A stretch of DNA of 64,000 nt. Origin: Streptomyces caelestis. Lineage in GTDB: Bacteria; Actinomycetota; Actinomycetes; Streptomycetales; Streptomycetaceae. The notes under the pieces are model-generated. The model worked only from the letters and a program-made list of their open reading frames with translations, was not told where the DNA came from and searched no databases. A program made the translations under genes and the position numbers. Positions 54,062 to 61,511 of this stretch are shown in pieces; the stretch's first letter is position 1; every line of letters starts with the position of its first letter. The DNA is taken from positions 3,162,001 to 3,226,000 of the forward strand of contig NZ_JACHNE010000001.1 in NCBI RefSeq assembly GCF_014205255.1, written 5' to 3'.

Positions 54062-55256
54062 GCTGCGCGGTCCCGACGTACCGGCGAAGGCCCTGGACGC
54101 GCGCGCGTTGGCGGCGCTGGCCGCCAACCCCGGCTGCGCGCGACGCGCGATCCTCGACGGCGCCGGGGTGAACAAGGCGGCACTGGCAAGCGCGCTGGGC
54201 TCGCCGTCGGCCTTCGGGCAGTCGCAGTTCGCGCTCACGCGGGGCAACGCGTTCGAGGCGCGGGTCAAGGCCGACGGCGGCGCGGAGCTGCTGCGGCTGG
54301 TGCACGAGAAGCTGGACCGGGCCGCCGAGCCGCCCGCCGAGGCGCGCGTGCCCGACCTGACGGCGACCGGCCCCCAGGGGCGTACGGCCCGTACGGCGCT
54401 GGAGCTGCGGGAGGCCACCGCCCACCCGGGCGCGTGGACGCTGCTCGACCACCCGATGCTCGCCCTCGACGTCGCGGGCTCCCCGGCGTTCCTCGAACCG
54501 GATGCGGTCGTGGTGCACCCGGACGGCAGCTGGACCGTGGTCGAGATCAAGTCGTTCCCGCTGCTGGACGGTTCGGCGGACCCGGCGAAGGTCGGGGCGG
54601 CGGCCCGGCAGGCGGCGGTGTACGTGCTGGCGCTGGAGGAGGTCGCCGCGCGGCTCGGCGCGGAGCCGGAGGGGTGCGCCGGTGTCGAGGGGGCGAGCGC
54701 GCGGAGGCCCGAAGGGCCGAGCACGGTCGCCCCCTCGACACCGGCTGAAGCGCCCCGGGGGCGGAGTGCTCAGGACAGGGCGCCGTCCCCGCGGGTGCGG
54801 CACCGGATCCTGCTCGTCTGCCCCAGGGACTTCTCCAACCTGCCGGCCGCGTCCGCCGTCGACATCCGCAAGCAGCGTGCGGTGACGGCCCGCCAGCTGA
54901 CCCGGCTGACCCGCATCGAGGACATCACCGAGACGCTCCCCGAGGGCACGTGCTTCTCCCCCGAGCTGCCCGCCGACGAGCTGACGGCCGCCGTCGAGTC
55001 GGTCCCGGCGACGTACGCGCCGGAGTGCCTGTCCGCGTGCGAGCTGGCCTTCCACTGCCGGGCCAGGTCGCGCGAGACGGGCGCGGTGACCTCGCTCGGG
55101 CGGCCGGTGCGGGCGGAGCTGGGCGGGCTGACGACCGTGGAGGGCGTCCTCGCGGCGGCCCGCGGCGGGGCGGGCGATCCCGACGATCCGGCGGTGGCGG
55201 CCCTCAGGCGGGCCGCGGCCCTGCGCGCCGAGGCACTGGAGGCGGCGTGTCGCTGA
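53934..55256 (+). CDS. RecB/Cas4-family nuclease with four-cysteine iron-sulfur-like pattern
   Basis: About 440 residues. PD-(D/E)xK nuclease core: GNAFEARV near 104-111, Asp190 in FLEPDAVVVHPD, Glu204-x-Lys206 in VVEIKSF, then QAAVYVLALEEVA, the RecB-motif helix with Gln/Tyr. One Cys near the N-terminus (Cys68, NPGCARRAIL) and three near the C-terminus (Cys365, Cys369, Cys375 in ECLSACELAFHC) mirror the Fe-S ligands of Cas4, AddB and Dna2 nucleases. The start is uncertain (TTG 53928, GTG 53934 or GTG 53958). A palindrome is inserted at residues 249-271. It overlaps the next gene (GTG, 10 bases). Confidence 0.75.
   Translation: MPDVRLPRVSEFHGSASRGSEREPSRVPPPRTRGTALRHRLAELRGPDVPAKALDARALAALAANPGCARRAILDGAGVNKAALASALGSPSAFGQSQFALTRGNAFEARVKADGGAELLRLVHEKLDRAAEPPAEARVPDLTATGPQGRTARTALELREATAHPGAWTLLDHPMLALDVAGSPAFLEPDAVVVHPDGSWTVVEIKSFPLLDGSADPAKVGAAARQAAVYVLALEEVAARLGAEPEGCAGVEGASARRPEGPSTVAPSTPAEAPRGRSAQDRAPSPRVRHRILLVCPRDFSNLPAASAVDIRKQRAVTARQLTRLTRIEDITETLPEGTCFSPELPADELTAAVESVPATYAPECLSACELAFHCRARSRETGAVTSLGRPVRAELGGLTTVEGVLAAARGGAGDPDDPAVAALRRAAALRAEALEAACR
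54678..54745. repeat. Large palindromic repeat inside the nuclease gene
   Basis: Perfect 19-base arms GCCGGTGTCGAGGGGGCGA (54678-54696) and TCGCCCCCTCGACACCGGC (54727-54745) with a 30-base centre holding GGCCC-GAA-GGGCC (54706-54718). The reading frame passes through, adding about 23 codons in a surface linker between the RecB motifs and the C-terminal part. Similar palindromic units are dispersed between genes in Streptomyces. Confidence 0.75.
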
Positions 55257-56839
55257 TCTCCACCCTGGCCCGGCTCGAAGCGGTCAGCACGGGCCGCGCC
55301 CAGCCCGTCGCGACCGTCCGGCACCGCCACCTGTCCGACCGCCCGCTGGTGTTCGTGCCGCTCACCACCGCCGGTGAGGCCGGTGCCCCGCTCGGCGCGC
55401 TGGTCGGCACGGACCGGGACGCGCCGCGTCTGCTGGTCGTCCCGCAGCCCCGCGACCGCGACCTCAGGTTCGCGTTCCTGGCCGAACTGGCCGACGTGGT
55501 GCTGCCGTACGTCGACGCGTACGCCGAGGTCGTGGAGGCCGCCGAGCGCACCGAGACCGACCCGGAGACCGGCAAGCGGGTCAAGGTCGAGGTCGACCTG
55601 TGCGCGGACGCGCCGCAGCTGATCGTGCCGAGCCGCGGGGGCATCGAGCTGGTGCGGCTGCTCGGGCGGTCCATGCGCTTCCGGCGGACGGCCGAGCAGG
55701 ATCCGGAGGCCCCGTATCCGGCGCCGCCCCGGGTGCCGCTGCTCGGGCGGTGGCTGACGCACTTCGGGGAGCGGGCCCGGGTGCCCGGCTCCTCGCTGCT
55801 CCTGGCCATGACCGACGTACTGGGCCGGCACTGGGCGACCGGGCAGTCCACCCTGGAGGACCAGCACCTGGGGGCGCTGCTCGCCTGGATCGACCCGCCG
55901 GAGGGCCTGACCGGCGCCGAGGCCGCGCTGCGGGCGGAACTGGAACGGGACGCCCAGGGCCAGCTGACGTGTCCCCCGGCCGGTCCCGCCACCGACCCGG
56001 CGTTCGACAACAAGCTGCTCGCCCCGGCCATCGAGCGCTACGACCGTGCCCGCACGGCCCTGGCCGCCGCCGAGGACGGCCTGGAGGCCGACGACCGGCT
56101 CGGTGCGCTGACCGCCGCCGAGCAGGAGATCCGGGACCTGGTGCTCAGCCGCACACTGCCCACCTGGCAAAGGGTCTGGCAGGGCCTCGACCTGCTGCGG
56201 GAGCTGCCCGAGGGGGCGCATGTCGACGAGCGCTGGACCCGCGACCGCTGGTCCTTCACCGGCCACCGCGACCGGGTCCTGGCCGGCGAGCCCCCGCAGC
56301 CCCGCCGCGACGACGCGGTCACCGCGGCGAACAAACTCGCCACGCGCGAGCGCGAACAGGCCCGGCTGGAGGCGCAGGAGGCCCTCGACGACCCGCTGGT
56401 CATGGCGGGACGGCGACTGTCCGGCGAGGCGTTCGCGGGTGAGGTCACGGACGTCGTGATGGCGTACAGCGAGGGCAAGCGGCCCAGCCCCCGCCCCCTG
56501 GTCACGGTCCGCACGGACGACCGGCCGCATCTCGGGGAGCGGACGAAGGTGTACCGGTCGCTGGGCGGGAAGCCGCAGTCGGCGGAGTTCGCCGGGGCCG
56601 AGGAGGACGGCGCGTACGTCGTGCTGCGGGTCCTCGACAAGATGGGCCGCGGCAAGGAGCCCGAGCCTGGCTCCGTGCCGGAGAAGGGCGACCGGGTCTG
56701 CTTCACGCTCTTCGAGCACGAGCAGCGGGGCGGCGCGAAGCTGCCCGACCCGGAGGAGACGCCCTGGACGCACGGCGGGCCGCCCGGTGAGGCGACGCTG
56801 GAGGCCGCCGACCCGGTGACCGCGGAGGACGTGCTTTGA
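55247..56839 (+). CDS. Conserved protein of unknown function between nuclease and helicase genes
   Basis: 530 residues, no membrane segment, no recognised motif. Starts MSLISTLARLEAVSTGRAQP; a beta-rich N-terminal part (RPLVFVPLTTAGEAGAPLGA; LLVVPQPRDRDLRFAFLAEL), a middle helical part, a charged stretch with NKLATREREQARLEAQEALD near 365-385, and a C-terminal part with YVVLRVLDKMGRGKEPEPGS. GTG 55247 overlaps the nuclease stop and has TGGAGG upstream, so the two are made together. It is probably a structural or loading subunit of the module (inference). I cannot assign a family. Confidence 0.7.
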   Translation: MSLISTLARLEAVSTGRAQPVATVRHRHLSDRPLVFVPLTTAGEAGAPLGALVGTDRDAPRLLVVPQPRDRDLRFAFLAELADVVLPYVDAYAEVVEAAERTETDPETGKRVKVEVDLCADAPQLIVPSRGGIELVRLLGRSMRFRRTAEQDPEAPYPAPPRVPLLGRWLTHFGERARVPGSSLLLAMTDVLGRHWATGQSTLEDQHLGALLAWIDPPEGLTGAEAALRAELERDAQGQLTCPPAGPATDPAFDNKLLAPAIERYDRARTALAAAEDGLEADDRLGALTAAEQEIRDLVLSRTLPTWQRVWQGLDLLRELPEGAHVDERWTRDRWSFTGHRDRVLAGEPPQPRRDDAVTAANKLATREREQARLEAQEALDDPLVMAGRRLSGEAFAGEVTDVVMAYSEGKRPSPRPLVTVRTDDRPHLGERTKVYRSLGGKPQSAEFAGAEEDGAYVVLRVLDKMGRGKEPEPGSVPEKGDRVCFTLFEHEQRGGAKLPDPEETPWTHGGPPGEATLEAADPVTAEDVL

Positions 56840-56979
56840 ACCCTCCCCCTCGCGAACGAGCGGGATTCCTGGCTCACGCCGCTCGATTGCTCAGCGAGCT
56901 ACCGAGTCTTCCGCGATCAGCACCAGCCGGGTTGGAACCAGCCCGGTTTCCCCAGAGATTGGAGGTTGCTGTGCTGGCT

Positions 56980-57007
56980 TGGTTCTCGCTCAGCGCGCCG
57001 CGATACT
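56980..57007 (+). promoter_or_regulatory. Possible promoter for the helicase gene
   Basis: TTGGTT at 56980-56985 and GATACT at 57002-57007, 16 bases apart, in an AT-richer patch 29-56 bases before the GTG at 57036. It may give the helicase gene its own transcription. Only a sequence match. Confidence 0.35.
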
Positions 57008-57035
57008 ACCATCTGTCACAGAGGCGGCACTGTCG

Positions 57036-58379
57036 GTGACTATGCAGAAGGCCGCCTTCGACCCCGGCACCGAGGCCGCCCAGGCCACCGACGCGATCCT
57101 CCACGACACGCTGCACAGCACCGCGCGCGGTGTCGTCGTCGACTCCCCGCCCGGCGCCGGCAAGTCCACGCTCGTCGTCCGCGCGGCCCTGGAGCTGGCC
57201 GAGGCCGGCCATCCGCTGATGGTGGTGGCGCAGACCAACGCCCAGGTGGACGACCTGGTCCTGCGGCTCGCCGAGAAGGACCCCGAGCTGCCGGTGGGCC
57301 GGCTGCACAGCAGCGACGCCGACCCGTACGACAAGGCGCTCGACGGCCTGGAGAACGTCCGCAAGTCGGCGAAGGCGGCCGACCTCGCCGGGCTGGCCGT
57401 GGTGATCTCGACAGCGGCGAAGTGGGCGCATGTGAAGGCCGACGAGCCGTGGCGGTACGCGATCGTCGACGAGGCGTACCAGATGCGCTCGGACGCGCTG
57501 CTCGCGGTGGCCGGGCTGTTCGAGCGGGCGCTGTTCGTGGGCGACCCGGGGCAGCTCGACCCGTTCGCGATCGTGGGCAGCGAGCAGTGGGCGGGCCTGA
57601 CGTACGACCCGTCGGCCTCGGCGGTGACGACCCTGCTCGCCCACAACCCGGATCTGCCCCAGCACCGTCTGCCGGTCTCCTGGCGGCTTCCGGCCTCCGC
57701 GGCCCCCCTGGTCTCGGACGCCTTCTACCCGTACACCCCGTTCCGCAGCGGCACCGGCCACGGCGACCGGCGGCTGTCCTTCGCCGTGCCGCCGGACGGC
57801 TCGGGCCCCGACCAGGTGATCGACGAGGCGGCCGAGTCGGGCTGGGGCCTGCTGGAGCTGCCCCCGCGGCACACCCCACGCACGGACCCGGAGGCCGTGC
57901 GGGCGGTGGCGACGGTCGTACGGCGTCTGCTGGACCGGGGCGGCGCGGCGACGTCGGAACGCTCACCCGACCCCTCTCCCCTGACCGCCGACCGGATCGC
58001 CGTCGGCACGGCACACCGGGACCAAGCGGCCGCGGTCCGTGCCGCCCTGGCCGACCTCGGCGTCACCGACGTGGTCGTGGACACGGCCAACCGGCTCCAG
58101 GGCCGCGAGTACGACGTCACGGTGGTCCTGCACCCCCTCTCCGGCCGCCCCGACGCCACGGCCTTCCACCTGGAGACGGGCCGCCTGTGCGTCCTGGCCT
58201 CCCGCCACCGGCACGCGTGCATCGTGGTCTGCCGGGCGGGGGTCGGCGACCTGCTGGACGACTATCCGTCGACGGAGCCGGTGCAGCTGGGCACGGTGGT
58301 GAAGTTTCCGGACGGGTGGGAGGCGAATCACGCGGTGCTGGCGCATCTGGCCGAGCACCGGGTGGTGTGGCGGCCATGA
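57036..58379 (+). CDS. Superfamily I helicase, Upf1/Dna2-like
   Basis: About 447 residues. Walker A SPPGAGKST (about 37-45), Walker B IVDEAYQM (about 143-150; DEAxQ is the Upf1-like form of the SF1 motif II), motif III GDPGQLDPFAIVG near 173, motif IV-V pieces PQHRLPVSWRLP near 213, and motif V-VI VDTANRLQGREYDVTVVLHP near 348 with ASRHRHACIVV. The tail ends HAVLAHLAEHRVVWRP. GTG 57036 or ATG 57042; ribosome site weak. Its stop overlaps the start of a 49-codon gene that repeats the tail. With the nuclease upstream it resembles a split Dna2-type machine. Confidence 0.8.
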   Translation: MTMQKAAFDPGTEAAQATDAILHDTLHSTARGVVVDSPPGAGKSTLVVRAALELAEAGHPLMVVAQTNAQVDDLVLRLAEKDPELPVGRLHSSDADPYDKALDGLENVRKSAKAADLAGLAVVISTAAKWAHVKADEPWRYAIVDEAYQMRSDALLAVAGLFERALFVGDPGQLDPFAIVGSEQWAGLTYDPSASAVTTLLAHNPDLPQHRLPVSWRLPASAAPLVSDAFYPYTPFRSGTGHGDRRLSFAVPPDGSGPDQVIDEAAESGWGLLELPPRHTPRTDPEAVRAVATVVRRLLDRGGAATSERSPDPSPLTADRIAVGTAHRDQAAAVRAALADLGVTDVVVDTANRLQGREYDVTVVLHPLSGRPDATAFHLETGRLCVLASRHRHACIVVCRAGVGDLLDDYPSTEPVQLGTVVKFPDGWEANHAVLAHLAEHRVVWRP

Positions 58380-58525
58380 CCCACACAAGCCGCCACGCCG
58401 ACCCCGACCACCCTCCGCCGGCCGGCACGCCGCCGGAGGCGGCCGATGAACACAGCCCCGACGGGTGGGAGACGCATCACGCGGTACTGGCGCATCTGGC
58501 CGAGCACCGGGTGGTGTGGCCATGA
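58376..58525 (+). CDS. 49-residue coupled mini-gene repeating the helicase tail
   Basis: ATG 58376 overlaps the helicase stop (ATGA). Product begins MTHTSRHADPDHPPP and ends DGWETHHAVLAHLAEHRVVW with one more Pro; the final 20 residues are near-identical to the helicase C-terminus. The Pro/Asp-rich centre differs. Its own stop overlaps the next mini-gene. Coding status is inferred from the coupled starts and the preserved frame; it could also be decayed duplication. Confidence 0.5.
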   Translation: MTHTSRHADPDHPPPAGTPPEAADEHSPDGWETHHAVLAHLAEHRVVWP

Positions 58526-58593
58526 CCCACACGAGCGGACGCGCCGTCCCGCTGGCGCATCTGGCCGAACATCGCGTGTCCTGGCGGCTGTGA
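58522..58593 (+). CDS. 23-residue coupled mini-gene repeating the helicase tail
   Basis: ATG 58522 overlaps the stop of the 49-codon gene. Product MTHTSGRAVPLAHLAEHRVS plus WRL. It shares MTHTS at the start and LAHLAEHRV at the end with the upstream mini-gene and the helicase tail. Very short, so real expression is uncertain. Confidence 0.4.
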   Translation: MTHTSGRAVPLAHLAEHRVSWRL

Positions 58594-58715
58594 CGAACGC
58601 CGGGTGGTGTCGCAGCCGTACCCACTACCGCGATGCCCACTTGCGCGCCCGCGAGACAATGGACGGTGGCCCACTCCACCGGGAGGGTCAGCGCGACGTA
58701 CGAGGAGGAGTAGAC

Positions 58716-59081
58716 ATGGCGGAGCCCACGCCGCGTCGGAACGAACCGCGGCTACGCCCCGCGCCCCTGCTCTTCGAGCCCGCGGAGGCGGCCTCCGACC
58801 CTGAGCACTTCTTCGACCTGGAGTCGATCGACGATCCCCGCGCGCTGCTGTCCCGCGCGACGGAGCTGACGCTGGCGTTCCGGGCCGCGGCGGACCGGGC
58901 GGTGGAGTTCCAGGCGATCGCGGCGGCGCAGCTGGCCGATCCGCGGCGGTTCGACCGGCTGACGACCGCGGACATCGCCGAGCGGGCCGAGTGGACCGAG
59001 GACTACGCCAAGAAGATGGTCGAGTTCGGCCGGGACCTGCTGCGGGGCGGCGAGGGCCGGGGGCCTGTCGACCCGGTGTGA
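58716..59081 (+). CDS. Conserved 121-residue protein
   Basis: ATG 58716 follows GAGGAGGAG. A charged N-terminal arm (PTPRRNEPRLRPAPLLFEP) precedes helices DDPRALLSRATELTLAFRAA and ADIAERAEWTEDYAKKMVEF. I do not recognise a family with known function; the second part could be a small helical DNA- or protein-binding unit (ADIAERAEWTEDY resembles a helix-turn-helix pattern). It follows the mini-genes by 122 bases. Confidence 0.65.
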   Translation: MAEPTPRRNEPRLRPAPLLFEPAEAASDPEHFFDLESIDDPRALLSRATELTLAFRAAADRAVEFQAIAAAQLADPRRFDRLTTADIAERAEWTEDYAKKMVEFGRDLLRGGEGRGPVDPV

Positions 59082-59206
59082 GACCGGGGCTCCACCGCCT
59101 TGCCGATCTCCGTGGCATATGCCAGGCGGGCAAGATACTCCCTCCCACCCCGCCCTGTCCCGATTTCCCGCAACCCTCGGGAACCGCACGTGCACGGCCG
59201 GTAGAC

Positions 59207-59815
59207 ATGGATGCCATGAGCAGCACATGGAACGCCTCCCACGTCACCCCGGACGGAGCCGTCTGGCTCGCTTCGGCAGGAACGTATCCGCGGAGCACGC
59301 TCGCCCTCTGGGAGGAGCGGCCGGACGCACCGGTCGTGCTGCCCTGCGGGTCGGTCTTCGACGTCGTCAGCGCGCCCGCGATGTTCGGGAGGCGGATGCT
59401 CGACCGGCTGTGGGACGACGGGCCCGGCTCGGGGCCGGTCGCCGAGTTCCGCGGCCGGATGCTGCTGTTCGCCGCGCCCGGCACGGCCCAGCGGCTGCCG
59501 GCGCTGCTGGAGTGGGAGGAGTGGGGCAAGCACGGCGGTGACACCGGGGAGACCGGCCGCACGGGCGGGGTACCGCCCCTGCTGTGCCACGGCACAGGCG
59601 ACGCGGTGACCGTCCCGGCCCCGGCGGACGACGCCTCGCCCAGCCGCTCCGGCGCCCGCTGGCTGGTCGCCCCCGACACCCGTCAGCCCTGGCTGCCCGG
59701 CCCCGAGGTACTGCTGTGGGCGGCCGTCCGGGCGGCCCGTTCGGCCGTGCGGATATCGATTTTTCCTCCCGCCGACCAGGGTGCTAAGGTCTACGACGTC
59801 AGCAGGCGCCGCTAG
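59207..59815 (+). CDS. PrimPol-like conserved protein ending inside tRNA-Lys
   Basis: 202 residues; ATG 59207 or 59216. Blocks LAVWLASAGTYPRSTLALWE-like start (WLASAGTYPRSTLALWEERP), VLPCGSVFDVVSAPAMFGRR, EFRGRMLLFAAPGTAQRLPA and RWLVAPDTRQPWLPGPEVLL. This pattern is that of the streptomycete proteins annotated as bifunctional DNA primase/polymerase N-terminal-like; the catalytic metal motif is not obvious. The stop codon at 59813-59815 lies within the tRNA-Lys gene, an overlap of 10 bases, and the tRNA promoter must sit in its 3' end. Confidence 0.7.
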   Translation: MDAMSSTWNASHVTPDGAVWLASAGTYPRSTLALWEERPDAPVVLPCGSVFDVVSAPAMFGRRMLDRLWDDGPGSGPVAEFRGRMLLFAAPGTAQRLPALLEWEEWGKHGGDTGETGRTGGVPPLLCHGTGDAVTVPAPADDASPSRSGARWLVAPDTRQPWLPGPEVLLWAAVRAARSAVRISIFPPADQGAKVYDVSRRR

Positions 59816-59879
59816 CTCAGTTGGTTAGAGCAGCTGACTCTTAATCAGCGGGTCCGGGGTTCGAGTCCCTGGCGGCGCA
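59806..59879 (+). tRNA. tRNA-Lys (CTT)
   Basis: Acceptor stem GCGCCGC (59806-59812) pairs with GCGGCGC (59872-59878), discriminator A at 59879. Anticodon stem GCTGA/TCAGC, loop CTCTTAA with anticodon CTT at 59840-59842; T-arm GGGGTTCGAGTCCC-like. CCA is not encoded. Overlaps the end of the upstream coding region. Confidence 0.95.
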
Positions 59880-59888
59880 CAGACGGCA

Positions 59889-59916
59889 AAGGCCCCTCGC
59901 GAGAGCGAGGGGCCTT
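59889..59916. terminator. Hairpin after tRNA-Lys, facing the M6 peptidase gene
   Basis: AAGGCCCCTCGC (59889-59900) pairs with GCGAGGGGCCTT (59905-59916), 4-base loop GAGA, starting 10 bases past the tRNA and ending 9 bases before the convergent stop. Likely bidirectional. Confidence 0.88.
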
Positions 59917-59924
59917 CTGCATGC

Positions 59925-61205
59925 TCATGACGGAGCACCTTCAAGGCCCGCTGTGATCTTCACCGTCCAGGCTCCCGAAGCCGTCCGCCCCTCCACCTCC
60001 ACCCGCACCCCCTCCCCCGGCACCGTGAAGCTCTCCCCGGGGCCGATCGGCGCGTCCGCGAGAGGCGGGTAGACCGAGTCCTCCCAGCAGGCCTCGGTTC
60101 CCGGATGGGCGTCGATCACCTCGATCGGCCCGCCCCCGGAGTGCGCCTCGCCCCGCACCCGGTACACCAGCACTCCCTGCCGGCACGCGGCCACGTCGTT
60201 GCCCGCCGGCCCCCGCACCTCGAACGCGAGCACACTGTCGCGGCCCGTGCGCACCACCGCGAGCTTGGTGCCCCGCCCGAGGCCGAAGGCCGGCGCCCCC
60301 GCCGCACCCGCCACCGGCACCCCGGGCCCGGCCGCCAGCGGCTCCAGGGTCAGCCGGGCGGGCCCGGCGTCCTGCACACACCGCACCTGCCGCCGCTCCA
60401 GCCAGCCCAGCTTCCACTTGTGCCAGCCGAACAGGTCGGGCGCCAGTCCGAACTGGCTGCCCATCAGGTCCCAGTCGCCGACGTGCGTGTCCCAGTCGCC
60501 CTTGCCGTCCACGGGCCGGTGGTAGAGGTCAGGCAGGTCGAACACGTGCCCGGTCTCATGGGCGAGAACGAGCCGGTCCGGCGGATGCTGCTCGAACACC
60601 GTGACGACCCGGCGCAGGTCGGTACCGTCAGCCCGCATCGGAGTCGTGAGGTTGACCACCTTGGTCGCGTCGGAGTCCACGCCGGGCGCGTCCGGGTCGG
60701 CGACGAAGTACACGACGTCGTAGCGGGAGAAGTCGACCTGCGGGTCGGCCACGGAGAGCGCGTCCCGCAGGTACGCGGCCCGGTGCACGGCGCTCCAGTC
60801 ACGCTGTATGGCGTACGCCGTGGACGGCTGCGGCATCCGGATCCAGTGCCCGAGCGGGTGCGGGCGCAGGGTGAAACGGCCGTAGGAGGCGCGTTCGAAG
60901 AAGTGGGTGGTGGCCGGGAAGTGGTCGGCGGTCAGCTCCTGCGGCGTGGTCAGCGGATGGGCGTCCGGGAAGGACAGGAAGACCATGACCGCGTCCAGCG
61001 ACCGGGCGGGACGCGGATAGGCGGCGTTCCAGCTGTCCAGGCCCTCCGAGTGGTGGGCGTCGGTGCGGGTCAGGGCGCAGGGCGCGGGCGAGTCGGGCTC
61101 GGCGGCCGACGGGCCGGTGCCGAGGGAGGTCGCGGCCAGTGCCGACATGGTGGTGAACACGGCCGCGGTGCTGCGCAGTCGGGCGCGCGAGAACTGACGC
61201 GGCAC
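59925..61205 (-). CDS. Secreted M6-family metalloprotease
   Basis: 426 residues. Signal peptide begins VPRQFSRARLRSTAAVFTTM; the mature chain has ERASYGRFTLRPHPLGHW (typical FxxxSYGKLxL of M6), the zinc site AHETGHVFDLPDLYH (HExxH then GxxDxxD-type third ligand), and WDLMGSQFGLAPDLFGWHKW (MG turn). Immune inhibitor A relatives. No PKD or lectin domain follows. GTG 61205 has GGAGG 5 bases upstream. Confidence 0.88.
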   Translation of the reverse strand: MPRQFSRARLRSTAAVFTTMSALAATSLGTGPSAAEPDSPAPCALTRTDAHHSEGLDSWNAAYPRPARSLDAVMVFLSFPDAHPLTTPQELTADHFPATTHFFERASYGRFTLRPHPLGHWIRMPQPSTAYAIQRDWSAVHRAAYLRDALSVADPQVDFSRYDVVYFVADPDAPGVDSDATKVVNLTTPMRADGTDLRRVVTVFEQHPPDRLVLAHETGHVFDLPDLYHRPVDGKGDWDTHVGDWDLMGSQFGLAPDLFGWHKWKLGWLERRQVRCVQDAGPARLTLEPLAAGPGVPVAGAAGAPAFGLGRGTKLAVVRTGRDSVLAFEVRGPAGNDVAACRQGVLVYRVRGEAHSGGGPIEVIDAHPGTEACWEDSVYPPLADAPIGPGESFTVPGEGVRVEVEGRTASGAWTVKITAGLEGAPS

Positions 61206-61437
61206 GGGTACCTCCGGGTACGGTTCACGGGACACCGCACCCAGCCTGTAATGATTTGTCGTACTGCGCCCTGTTTGCCTGCACCGCTCGGGTGAAGGGG
61301 CCGAAAAAACGCGGAAGCCGACACCCCGAAGCATTCACGGAACGTCACAACTGGTCGGGGGCCTGAAGAAGCCGCCCATGCATGAGCAGAAACGATCTGT
61401 CAGAAGGGCTGACTGGCCGGGAACACTTATGACCGGC

Positions 61438-61466
61438 TGGAAGGGCCCGGAGCCAGCATCTATGAT
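61438..61466 (+). promoter_or_regulatory. Possible cdgA promoter
   Basis: TATGAT (61461-61466) is a near-consensus -10 with TGGAAG (61438-61443) 17 bases upstream as a weak -35. It lies 46 bases before the cdgA start. The rest of the 306-base divergent gap 61206-61511 shows no gene and an AT-richer patch at 61240-61330 near the M6 start. Confidence 0.4.
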
Positions 61467-61511
61467 CGGCACACTTTCCTGACCTTTCCTGCACGGACAG
61501 AGATCGAATAC

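Larger units (their letters stand above)
58311..58594. repeat. Degenerate triplication of the helicase 3' end
   Basis: Copy 1 at 58311-58387 (helicase tail plus the next start), copy 2 at 58460-58533, and a shorter copy 3 at 58551-58594. Copies 1 and 2 differ by a few substitutions and a 3-base deletion. Each holds a CTGGCGCATCTGGCCGA core. Copies 1 and 2 also carry the ATGACCCACAC that begins the following reading frame. Confidence 0.8.
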
